Made by a program: the position numbers and the translations under genes
DNA from: Simplicispira hankyongi
Lineage (GTDB): Bacteria; Pseudomonadota; Gammaproteobacteria; Burkholderiales; Burkholderiaceae_C
DNA length: 64,000 nt
Direction: 5' to 3'
Assembly: GCF_003570885.1 (NCBI RefSeq)
Contig: NZ_QXJC01000004.1
Span: 1 to 64,000, forward strand
The notes under the pieces: generated by a model
What the model was told of the DNA's origin: nothing
The model's input: the letters and a program-made list of their open reading frames with translations, nothing else
Databases searched by the model: none
Part shown: positions 1-6,742 of the stretch, piece by piece
Position numbering within the stretch: the stretch's first letter is position 1
Layout of the letters: every line of letters begins with the position of its first letter

Positions 1-50
1 AGGCCAAAGCCATGGGCATGCAGCTCGTGCCCTCCGACAACACCGCTTGA
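1..50 (+). CDS. 3' end of an unidentified gene (partial)
   Basis: An open frame enters from the left edge and stops with TGA at 48-50. The last residues read AKAMGMQLVPSDNTA. Such a tail would fit a small helix-turn-helix regulator or antitoxin, but 15 residues are not enough to assign a family. It ends 7 nt before the ATG at 58, so the two may have been co-transcribed. Confidence 0.35.
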   Translation, partial: AKAMGMQLVPSDNTA

Positions 51-57
51 AAACACC

Positions 58-922
58 ATGAAAATCAATCAGTTATCTGGTGTTTCTTGAGAGGCTAGAG
101 GCAGTGGATGACGTGGCAAGTGCGGGTGTCAGATTCCAGATCATGCGAGGCAATCAGCCCGCTTTCAATCTGAGCGAGGGCGAAGGCAGTCTGATTGCTT
201 TCTGCTACTTCATGGCCAAGCTCGACTCCTTGGACAACAGCGGGAAGGAACTCATCGTATACATCGACGATCCGATCTCCAGCTTGGACAGCAATCATGT
301 GTTCTTCGTCTACAGCGTCATCGAGCAGCTGTTATGCGCGCCCGTCAGAAAGGCCGATGGAACCGAGGCTTACAGATACAAGCAGCTCTTTGTGTCAACG
401 CACAACCTTGACTTCCTGAAGTATCTCAAACGCCTTTCGGGGCCGGGCAAGCAGGTGCAGCACTTCATTGTGGAGCGACACGGTGATTCGCCCAGCCGCC
501 TTTCGCTTATGCCGGATTACCTGAAGAAGTATGTGACGGAGTTCAACTATCTCTTTCATCAGATTTACCGGTGCTCGATCCAGGTGCAGCAAGGCGACAA
601 TCACGATCACTTCTTCAGTTTCGGAAACAACCTGCGGAAGTTTTTCGAGGCCTACCTGTATTTCAAGTACCCACATGGAACGGGACGAGACACCGCTACC
701 GAGCGCGTCATGAGATTTTTCGCGGGAGACGAGATGGCGGGGAAGATTGCGACGCGCCTGAGCAATGAACTGTCACACTTGGAAGAAAGCTTAGATCGCG
801 GCATGTCACCGATAGACATTCCTGAGATTCAGAAGATTGCGGCGCATGTCTTGGAGAAGATCAAGGCAGCGGATCCAGATCAATACGAATCTCTTATGGC
901 GAGCATCGGCGTCCCAACATAA
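58..922 (+). pseudogene. Remnant of a RloC/PrrC-like ABC ATPase, N-terminal part lost
   Basis: The readable frame (GTG at 80 to the stop at 922, 280 aa) is the C-terminal half of an SMC/ABC-type ATPase. It shows a signature loop LSEGEG (about residues 32-37), a Walker B/D-loop IDDPISSLD and a switch histidine in STHNLDFL. There is no Walker A motif, and proteins of the AAA_13 (RloC/PrrC-like) group are usually two to three times longer. An ATG at 58 opens a different frame (MKINQLSGVS, then stop). This looks like the original N-terminus joined out of frame to the C-terminal part by an internal deletion. Family members act in phage defence, some as tRNA anticodon nucleases. The catalytic ATPase cannot be complete here, so I call it decayed. 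Base composition is lower in GC than in the metabolic genes downstream. Confidence 0.7.
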
Positions 923-1174
923 GTGAACGTCGACCAGCCGTCTCTACTTCACGTTGCACGACAGCTATAGGGCAGGGAGTTCAATTGCAGATAGAGAGGG
1001 CTGCAATCGCTGCACAGCCTGAGCGGCACTTCAAGGTCGACTTCGACCTTCGTCCCACGCAGCAGCCCCAATCCGTTCGAACGTTCGGCACCAGATCCAA
1101 GGCATTCGCACGCGCAGCGGCAGGATCTGCCGACCACCAGGCAAGGATGGCATTTTTCTGTTGTGCACTATAAG

Positions 1175-1198
1175 TGCGTAATTCTGGAAAATTACGCA
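1175..1198. promoter_or_regulatory. Palindromic candidate operator upstream of ipdC-like gene
   Basis: Arms GCGTAATT and AATTACGC are perfectly complementary around a 6-nt centre, with one extra T-A pair outside. An AT-rich core flanked by GCG/CGC is typical of Lrp/AsnC-family operators, but the regulator is not encoded nearby. Seen in sequence; the function is inferred. Confidence 0.45.
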
Positions 1199-1270
1199 AA
1201 CAAACTGCGCATAAATTGCCTTAAAGACACAAATAATTGTGCATTTCAGCCATTGGTTTGCGTTCCGTGT

Positions 1271-1284
1271 TTGATCCAGATCAG
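1271..1284. promoter_or_regulatory. FNR/ANR-type box upstream of ipdC-like gene
   Basis: TTGATCCAGATCAG matches the FNR consensus TTGAT-N4-ATCAA at 9 of 10 defined positions. Its centre lies about 67 nt upstream of the ATG at 1345. If it sits at -41.5, transcription would start near 1319. It suggests induction under low oxygen. Confidence 0.6.
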
Positions 1285-1344
1285 TGCCGCCACCCCCTTG
1301 CCGCCCCGATCATCCGGGCTTTGCAGACCCCCCGGAGACACCCC

Positions 1345-2982
1345 ATGACCCTCGGCCTCGCGCTGCTGCGCGCCCTCAAGAACCACGGCGCGCAGGAAAT
1401 TTTTGGCATTCCCGGCGACTTCATCCTGCCGCTGTTCAAGCAGATCGAAGAAAGCCGCATCCTGCCGCTGCACACCCTGAGCCACGAGCCCGCGCTGGGC
1501 TTTGCCGCCGACGCGGCGGCGCGCATGCACTGCGGCCTGGGCGTGATGGCCGTGACGTATGGCGCAGGGGCCCTCAACGTGGTGAACGCCGTGGCCAGCG
1601 CCTATGCCGAATGCTCGCCACTGGTCATCCTGGCGGGCTGCCCCGGCGAGGTCGAGGCGCATTCGGGCCTGGTGCTGCACCACCAGGTGCGCAGCATCGA
1701 CTCGCAGCTGCGCATCTTCAGCGAGATCACCTGCGACCAGGTGCGCCTGTCCAACGCCGACACCGCCCCCGAAGACATTGCCCGCGTGCTGCGCAACTGC
1801 CGCGAATACTCGCAGCCCGTGCTGATCGAAATCCCGCGCGACATGACGCTGCAACCCATGCGCGAGGTGCCCGTGCTGCCGCCGCGCAGCTTCAACGCCG
1901 AGGCTGTGGCCGAGGCTGCCGACGAATGGCTGGCGCGCATCCACGCCGCGAAGAACCCGGTGATGGTGGTCGATGTGGAAGTGCGCCGCTTTGGCGTCGA
2001 GGCGCGCGTGGCCGAGCTGGCGCGCCGCCTGCAGTTGCCCGTGCTCACCACCTTCATGGGCCGGGGCCTGCTGGCCGAAGACGGCGTTGATCTGCACGGC
2101 ACCTACCTGGGTGTGGCGGGGGCGCCCGAAACCACGGCGCTGCTCGACGACTCGGACCTGCCCGTGATGCTGGGCGCCATTCTGTCCGACAGCAACTTTG
2201 GCGTGAGCGCCCAGCGCATGGACTTCCGCCGCGCGCTGATTGCCGCGCACCGCGAGGTGCGCGTGGGCCACCACATGTACCACGACATTCCGCTGGCCGC
2301 GCTGGTCGAGGCGCTGCTCGAACGCATTCCGCCCGCCAGCGGTGCGCGGCGCACCCTGCCGCCCCAGCCCGAATACCCGCGCGGCCTGGTGGCCGACGAC
2401 ACGCCGCTGTGCGCGGGCGATCTGAGCCGGGCGCTGAACGACCGCATCCTGGCGCACGGGCCGATGAACATCGTCTCGGACATGGGCGACTGCCTGTTTG
2501 CTGCCATGGAGCTGCTGCCCACGCCCCTGGTGGCCCCCGGCTACTACGCCACCATGGGCTTTGGCGTGCCCGCCGGCATTGGCGCGCAGGTGGCGACGGG
2601 CGAGCGCAGCCTGGTTCTGGTGGGCGACGGCGCTTTCCAGATGACGGGCTGGGAGCTGGGCAACTGCCCGCGCCTGGGGCTGGACCCCATCGTCATCGTG
2701 CTCAACAACCAGAGCTGGGAAATGATCCGCGCCTTCCAGACCGAATCGCAGTGCGCGGCGCTGGGCGACTGGCGCTTTGCCGACATGGCCAACGTGCTGG
2801 GCGGGCGCGGCCACCGCGTGACCACGCGAAAAGAGTTCAAAACGGCCCTGGACGCCGCCTTTGCCGAACGCGGGCGCTTTCAGCTCGTCGAGTTCATGGT
2901 GCCGCCGGGCGACAGCACGCCCACGCTGCAGCGCTTTTCGGAAGGCATTCGCGCGCTGCGGGCGCGGGCCGCGGTGGCGTGA
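1345..2982 (+). CDS. ipdC: Indole-3-pyruvate/phenylpyruvate decarboxylase (thiamine diphosphate enzyme)
   Basis: The enzyme decarboxylates aromatic 2-oxo acids (phenylpyruvate, indole-3-pyruvate) to aldehydes in the cytoplasm, the Ehrlich-type route that also feeds indole-3-acetate synthesis. The 545 aa product matches the Azospirillum brasilense IpdC/PPDC family in length and layout as I recall it. It has the N-terminal TPP-binding half with the catalytic Glu48 in HTLSHEPA, a central domain, and the C-terminal TPP motif running from GDGAFQ to NN. I chose ATG 1345 because GGAG lies just upstream and the family starts there; an in-frame ATG at 1237 would add 36 unlikely residues across the FNR box. 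The gene stands alone between the ATPase remnant and the retron. The preferred substrate cannot be read from sequence, so the name is best taken as a family label. Confidence 0.85.
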   Translation: MTLGLALLRALKNHGAQEIFGIPGDFILPLFKQIEESRILPLHTLSHEPALGFAADAAARMHCGLGVMAVTYGAGALNVVNAVASAYAECSPLVILAGCPGEVEAHSGLVLHHQVRSIDSQLRIFSEITCDQVRLSNADTAPEDIARVLRNCREYSQPVLIEIPRDMTLQPMREVPVLPPRSFNAEAVAEAADEWLARIHAAKNPVMVVDVEVRRFGVEARVAELARRLQLPVLTTFMGRGLLAEDGVDLHGTYLGVAGAPETTALLDDSDLPVMLGAILSDSNFGVSAQRMDFRRALIAAHREVRVGHHMYHDIPLAALVEALLERIPPASGARRTLPPQPEYPRGLVADDTPLCAGDLSRALNDRILAHGPMNIVSDMGDCLFAAMELLPTPLVAPGYYATMGFGVPAGIGAQVATGERSLVLVGDGAFQMTGWELGNCPRLGLDPIVIVLNNQSWEMIRAFQTESQCAALGDWRFADMANVLGGRGHRVTTRKEFKTALDAAFAERGRFQLVEFMVPPGDSTPTLQRFSEGIRALRARAAVA

Positions 2983-3284
2983 CAGAGCACTCTCGGACCC
3001 TTCGCTCTCGGTGGGTGCAGAAAAGGAGCTGACGCAACAAACAGCGGCAGACTGCAGCACCCAAATTCACCTTGGCGGCCTTGAGCGATTGAAGAATGAC
3101 CTGATCCGTCCCGGCATCTATCAGCTCCAGAATCAAATCTGTGAGGTGTCCGTAATGCTCGGTCAGGATCAACAAGCTACACAAGTCATATGATCGGCCG
3201 ACATGGGGCAGATAGCTACCAGTCTCAATAAAACAAGCGTTTAGTCAATTTTTTACTGGGACATGGCTGGGAAAGCACGGTGGC
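2983..3284. other. Intergenic region between ipdC-like gene and retron
   Basis: No supported gene. A minus-strand frame from 3184 runs into the antisense of the decarboxylase gene. Its upstream 70 residues (starting MCSLLILTEHYGH) could be a fragment of something but match nothing I recognise. AT content rises towards the retron from about 3185. No clear terminator hairpin for the reverse transcriptase was found. Confidence 0.5.
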
Positions 3285-4226
3285 TTACTTACCTCGGAGT
3301 CGCGCAATTTCCTCGAAATACCGGAATGAGAGTCGAGTGAAGAGTCGTGGGTCAGCATGCTCAACGAAAGCCAAATGACCTACGAGCCGTATGACATCAT
3401 CGCTTTGGAGCGATCCAGCAGCGAAATGTTTTAGAAGCAGGCGCACGTGGTCTCTGTAGTTTGCGTGAACACGTACGAGTCCCTCTTGATTAATGCGTAA
3501 CCCGGTTACGAGTGTTGAGCCACCACGCCGACTCATGAATTTTGTCTTGCTCGTATTTAATTTTAAACGAGGACTCTCCAATGTGGAAAGCAGCCTCTCA
3601 AGTTTACGAACAAACTCATGGCATGCACCTGACTTGTCAGTCGAAAAAACAAAATCGTCCGCATAGCGCGTTAATTGCGTATTTCCGAAAATACTAACAT
3701 CTGAAGTGATTTCATTTATCAACATTTTGTCAGTTTGATGCATAACCGCGTTTGCGATTGACGGGGATGTTGGGTAGCCAATAGGCAACCTGCCCTCGCG
3801 GTCAAAACATGCTTGACGAACCAAGTTCGTAAAACCTGTTTCCATGACAAAGGGCGGCAGTGCCGATCGATTAGAACGAACGATTCGAATTAGATCTACA
3901 CTACGGATTGAAGGAAAAAAATCCTTAATATCCACCCTAACTGAATAGAGTGAGTTTCGATGTATGGCAGCATTATTTGTAATCGAAGCGCCTGGCCGAA
4001 ACGCTGTTGCAACGCTGCTTAATGGCAAATGTTTAAATATTTTTTCATTTAACCATGCTTGCACTAACTTTAACTCAGCAGCAGGCTGAATAATCGTACG
4101 GTAGCCACCTGAGCGCTTTGGAACACGAATTTTCCGATATCGGATAAATGCAAGCTTTAACGCATCCTCGACAAGGACCACCGGGACTTTCATCTGATCA
4201 GCAATCAGCACCGGGAAATTGGTCAT
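3285..4226 (-). CDS. Retron reverse transcriptase
   Basis: A 313 aa retron RT, close to the 320 aa of Ec86 RT. Visible motifs in order: NAAIH at 85-89 (the retron NAxxH motif), catalytic Asp in DIKDFFPSI near 99, LPIGYPTSP near 147, YADD at 188-191 and VTG at 240-242 (the retron-specific triplet). It should use the msr-msd RNA at 5136-5283 as template and primer, starting from the 2'-OH of a branching guanosine, to make msDNA. It is translationally coupled to the effector gene by an ATGA overlap (4223-4226). Codon use and GC content are clearly lower than in the surrounding chromosome, a sign of transfer. In family terms it acts with the effector as an anti-phage system. Confidence 0.93.
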   Translation of the reverse strand: MTNFPVLIADQMKVPVVLVEDALKLAFIRYRKIRVPKRSGGYRTIIQPAAELKLVQAWLNEKIFKHLPLSSVATAFRPGASITNNAAIHRNSLYSVRVDIKDFFPSIRSVDLIRIVRSNRSALPPFVMETGFTNLVRQACFDREGRLPIGYPTSPSIANAVMHQTDKMLINEITSDVSIFGNTQLTRYADDFVFSTDKSGACHEFVRKLERLLSTLESPRLKLNTSKTKFMSRRGGSTLVTGLRINQEGLVRVHANYRDHVRLLLKHFAAGSLQSDDVIRLVGHLAFVEHADPRLFTRLSFRYFEEIARLRGK

Positions 4227-5137
4227 CGTTCGAACCTTGATGACTGTGTTTGCAAATGAAATATTCGAATTGAGGCCATCAAAGAATTGATATTCGCTTC
4301 GTAACGCAGAAATGGACTGCCAATTACTGATTCATAGACCCAAGTACCTGACGCATCAAAACTGCGAATTAACTCTGCCGCACGCAATACGCCGAGCAGG
4401 CGCTTCAGGATATCGTAGCTCTTTCTTCCGAAGGCAATTATTAAAAATTCGACAAGTTCTTCGTGGCTTAATGGGCCCGCAAAAAGAACTAGATCGTGAA
4501 CAAAATAGAGACTTGATTTATTGGCGGCAAGCAATGAAATATCGCCAGAAATACGAATGCCACGAGATGACGAGGTCACCGTAATGGATTTTTTAAGATC
4601 ATTGAAAATCGCACCGATGCCGTCGACGGTATGAATTCCATCAGTCTTCATAGGGTACCAAAGTACTGGTGCTTTCACTTCCTCGGCAGCAGCAATCGGC
4701 CCAGTATTGATGAAGGAAGATTGGGCCTTAAATTCCAAATCGTTGACGATGACCAGCTTCTTACGAAAACTTTGATGCGAGAAAGCACCAAGTTCGCAGA
4801 AGGCACTCGGACTTTCGAGAACAATCAAAATTTTGTCTGCTATATCAGAAATTTCATGCTCAAGATCTAGTACATTTCTCGAGTGTTCGATTTTTGATAA
4901 TTCGCCGAATACGCCTTCAGCATATATCACCCTGAAGTCAGGTGACAACCCCTCAATAAATTTTTTGACTGCCTCTCGCCGGGCTGATGGTAGGCCAGTG
5001 CTTCGATTGGCGCCACATAGGAACAAGAGCTGATTAGTTCGCGCCAAAAGAGGCGGGCTGGCCTTAATGGCCAGCCCGAAATTCCTTACCCGTGCGCCGA
5101 TCGCGCTATTGCTATGTTTCAGTGCGCGTATCAACAT
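4223..5137 (-). CDS. Retron St85/Ec86-family effector (nucleoside deoxyribosyltransferase-like with winged helix)
   Basis: A 304 aa protein matching the type II-A retron effector. The N-terminal nucleoside-deoxyribosyltransferase-like domain shows FLCGAN (39-44), VIYAEGVFGE near 70, ESPSAFCELGAFS (108-120) and SFINTGP (141-147). The C-terminal third looks like a winged helix. In Ec86 the corresponding protein is held inactive by msDNA-RT and is released during phage infection. The start is ATG 5137. The frame stays open to 5248, but that extension only translates the msr-msd RNA hairpins. The ATG overlaps the a2 segment of the ncRNA, so ncRNA processing and translation start share bases. Gene order ncRNA-effector-RT is that of type II-A retrons. 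Confidence 0.88.
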   Translation of the reverse strand: MLIRALKHSNSAIGARVRNFGLAIKASPPLLARTNQLLFLCGANRSTGLPSARREAVKKFIEGLSPDFRVIYAEGVFGELSKIEHSRNVLDLEHEISDIADKILIVLESPSAFCELGAFSHQSFRKKLVIVNDLEFKAQSSFINTGPIAAAEEVKAPVLWYPMKTDGIHTVDGIGAIFNDLKKSITVTSSSRGIRISGDISLLAANKSSLYFVHDLVLFAGPLSHEELVEFLIIAFGRKSYDILKRLLGVLRAAELIRSFDASGTWVYESVIGSPFLRYEANINSLMASIRIFHLQTQSSRFER

Positions 5138-5283
5138 GCCTACTTGAGCGTCGATGGAGTCCGCTTCGGATACCCGCCGACTGGCGGGTATCCGAAGCGG
5201 ACTCCATCGCCAGATGGGTAAAAATGCAAGGCGGGTTGCTACCCGCAACCCGGTTCAGCCGAAGCTGAACAATCGCTAGGCAT
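5136..5283 (-). ncRNA. Retron msr-msd non-coding RNA
   Basis: Read on the minus strand, the parts are: a1 = ATGCCTA (5283-5277); the branch-site context TAGCG with the predicted branching G at 5276 (as in the Ec86 TTAGC context); msr hairpin 1 at 5270-5253 (7-bp stem, TTCG loop); msr hairpin 2 at 5252-5232 (8-bp stem, 5-nt loop), directly abutting hairpin 1; a U-rich linker; the msd hairpin at 5209-5152, a perfect 27-bp stem with a 4-nt loop; and a2 = TAGGCAT (5142-5136), complementary to a1 over 7 bp. All pairings were read directly. The assignment of parts follows the known retron layout. The exact msDNA ends cannot be determined from sequence. Confidence 0.85.
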
Positions 5284-5288
5284 TTACG

Positions 5289-5317
5289 ATTATGGACATG
5301 TATTCAATTTCTGACAA
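5289..5317 (-). promoter_or_regulatory. Sigma-70 promoter of the retron
   Basis: On the minus strand, TTGTCA (5317-5312), a 17-nt spacer and CATAAT (5294-5289) each match consensus at 5 of 6 positions. The expected start, about 7 nt downstream, falls at 5282-5283, exactly the first base of a1. The -35 box is only 13 nt beyond the RNA ligase stop codon. Confidence 0.75.
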
Positions 5318-5330
5318 TCCTTAAGTCCCT

Positions 5331-6011
5331 TCACACCACCCGGTTCCACTCCAGCGCCCGGCTGCGCCAGTGCTCTTCGATGGTCTGCGTGAAATCCGCG
5401 CGCACCAATTTCGCGCGGTTCTCCAGCCAGTCGGCGTTTTCGCGGCGCACCACGATGCCTTCGAGGTGACCCTGGCGGAACTGGCTGTCGTGGGCGTGCA
5501 CCCAGTCGCGCAACTGGTCCAGCGTGACCTCGCCCGCGTACAGGCAGGGCACGGTGTTGAAGCCCATCTGCGCCGCCCAGGCGTTGCGGCGCGGGGTGCT
5601 CCAGAAGCGCTGTTCCTGGCGGTCGTACACGTCGAACAGCATCCACCAGTCGGGCAGGGTGGCGTAGTCGAGCGAGTGGCGCGCGGCGCACCATTCGCCA
5701 AACGCAACCAGGTGGGTGCCCAGGGCGTCGAAGAGCTTGTCTTCGTGCGCGGCCAGCCAGGGGCCCAGGCGGGCAAATTGGCCGTGGAAGGGCTGGGGCA
5801 GGTACTGGCCGCGGTTTTGCGCGCGCAGCACGCCGTCGGGCGAGACCGAGAAGCCCAGGTTGGCGCCGTCGAGCTTTTCCTCCAGCACCACGGGGCCGGA
5901 AAGGATGTCCTCGGCCTCGGCGGGGGAGAGCACCTTGTCGTCGCGCGGTTCGCCCGTGGCCAGCCAGGCGATGTGGGGGGTGTGGGGGAAGCGGAAGAAA
6001 TCTTCGGACAT
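5331..6011 (-). CDS. RNA ligase family protein (Rnl-like nucleotidyltransferase)
   Basis: A 226 aa protein with the full set of covalent nucleotidyltransferase motifs: EEKLDGAN with adenylated Lys46 (motif I), LFDVYD (III/IIIa), EGIVVR (IV) and KLVRADF (V). By family it would seal RNA 3'-OH/5'-phosphate ends through an enzyme-AMP intermediate. The substrate here is unknown; a repaired tRNA is one possibility. I chose ATG 6011 because it begins the conserved region 8 nt after the PIN gene stops; a longer frame to 6296 reads through the PIN gene out of frame. It is last in a minus-strand set of ATPase, PIN-like nuclease and ligase, and abuts the retron promoter. Confidence 0.82.
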   Translation of the reverse strand: MSEDFFRFPHTPHIAWLATGEPRDDKVLSPAEAEDILSGPVVLEEKLDGANLGFSVSPDGVLRAQNRGQYLPQPFHGQFARLGPWLAAHEDKLFDALGTHLVAFGEWCAARHSLDYATLPDWWMLFDVYDRQEQRFWSTPRRNAWAAQMGFNTVPCLYAGEVTLDQLRDWVHAHDSQFRQGHLEGIVVRRENADWLENRAKLVRADFTQTIEEHWRSRALEWNRVV

Positions 6012-6019
6012 AGGTGCCT

Positions 6020-6565
6020 TTATTTTGCGCGCCGCATGGGCGGATGTTTCTGGCGCCAGCGCGCCCGCAGCCAGTCGGGCAGCAGGTTTTCCACCTCCAG
6101 CCCGACGCTGCGCAGGGCCTGCTGGCAGTCGATCCAGTCGGTATCGGCGGCGTTGGTGATCTGGGTGGCGTAGCCGGCGTCCAGCGCGGCCAGCGCGGCG
6201 GCCACCATCTTGCGGTCGGCCAGGTCGGTCACCGCCTCGGCCAGTTCGGGCGGCAGCACGGCGTTGCCATCCTTGTCGAGCAGCACATCGACCCACACCA
6301 CTTCGCCGCGGTCCATCTTGTGCACCATCGCCAGCCAGCCGTAGTCCTGTTCGGTGAGCTTGTGTTGGTATTCGCCGCAGACATGCCAGTCCACGTCGAG
6401 CACGGCGTGGCGCGTGGGGTCGGCTTCAAAGGCTGCTAGCCAGTCGAACACCTGCTGGCGCAGGGCGGCTTCCTCCACGGGTGTGGCGTCGGGGTGAAAG
6501 GGCGAGCCCGTGTCAGCCGCGCTGGCGACGATGAGCACATTGGTGTCCACCAGGCGGGCCTGCAT
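6020..6565 (-). CDS. PIN-domain-like nuclease
   Basis: A 181 aa protein starting MQARLVDTNVLI, the typical first strand of PIN domains with the metal-binding Asp. Acidic residues follow in DLADRKMVAAAL, and a C-terminal motif ITNAADTDW is the usual PIN NxxDxDW. PIN domains are Mg2+-dependent RNases. ATG 6565 has GGAA about 9 nt upstream. It lies between the DUF3696-type ATPase and the RNA ligase, on the same strand. It is not a standard VapC, since it is longer and no antitoxin gene is adjacent. Being next to an RNA ligase suggests RNA cleavage and repair functions kept together; that link is inference. Confidence 0.72.
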   Translation of the reverse strand: MQARLVDTNVLIVASAADTGSPFHPDATPVEEAALRQQVFDWLAAFEADPTRHAVLDVDWHVCGEYQHKLTEQDYGWLAMVHKMDRGEVVWVDVLLDKDGNAVLPPELAEAVTDLADRKMVAAALAALDAGYATQITNAADTDWIDCQQALRSVGLEVENLLPDWLRARWRQKHPPMRRAK

Positions 6566-6678
6566 CTCAATGGTTCCTTGCGTTGCAAGATGTCTGCGGC
6601 GCCTGCAATGGGCGTGGCCCGGCCAGGGGCCACCGCGCAAGGGCCGCCAGTACCTGAAAGTCCGGGCGCTGGTGGCGT

Positions 6679-6731
6679 CCCCCTTCCGCAGCGCGTAGCG
6701 CTGCAAGAGAAGGGGGAAGGCGCGAAGCGCC
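6679..6731. repeat. REP-like compound palindrome
   Basis: Outer arms CCCCCTTC (6679-6686) and GAAGGGGG (6709-6716) enclose a 7-bp hairpin GCAGCGC-GTA-GCGCTGC (6688-6704). A second hairpin GGCGC-GAA-GCGCC follows at 6719-6731. I know this kind of element as a frequent dispersed repeat in Comamonadaceae genomes. It sits in the 177-nt gap between ATPase and PIN genes and could end or attenuate transcription. Confidence 0.6.
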
Positions 6732-6742
6732 ACAGGGGGTTG

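Larger units (their letters stand above)
923..1344. other. Intergenic region upstream of the decarboxylase gene
   Basis: No convincing gene is seen in this stretch of about 420 nt. Positions 923-1150 show only short uninformative frames. From 1160 the sequence becomes AT-rich and promoter-like. It carries a perfect-arm palindrome at 1175-1198 and an FNR-type box at 1271-1284, both listed separately. Confidence 0.6.

Noticed and set aside
1246-3060. 604-codon open frame antisense to the decarboxylase gene
   Set aside because: High-GC shadow frame, rich in His/Arg/Gln/Ala, with no family pattern. The plus strand carries a clear enzyme.
2894-3184. Minus-strand 96-codon frame downstream of the retron
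   Set aside because: Second half is antisense of the decarboxylase gene; the first half matches nothing I recognise and has no ribosome-binding site.
5152-5209. The 27-bp hairpin as a transcription terminator of the RNA ligase gene
   Set aside because: No T-run follows, and its position between msr hairpins and a2 in front of a retron effector fits an msd stem better.
5138-5248. N-terminal extension of the retron effector starting at 5248
   Set aside because: It translates the msr-msd hairpins, has a repeat-derived composition, and the family begins near the ATG at 5137.
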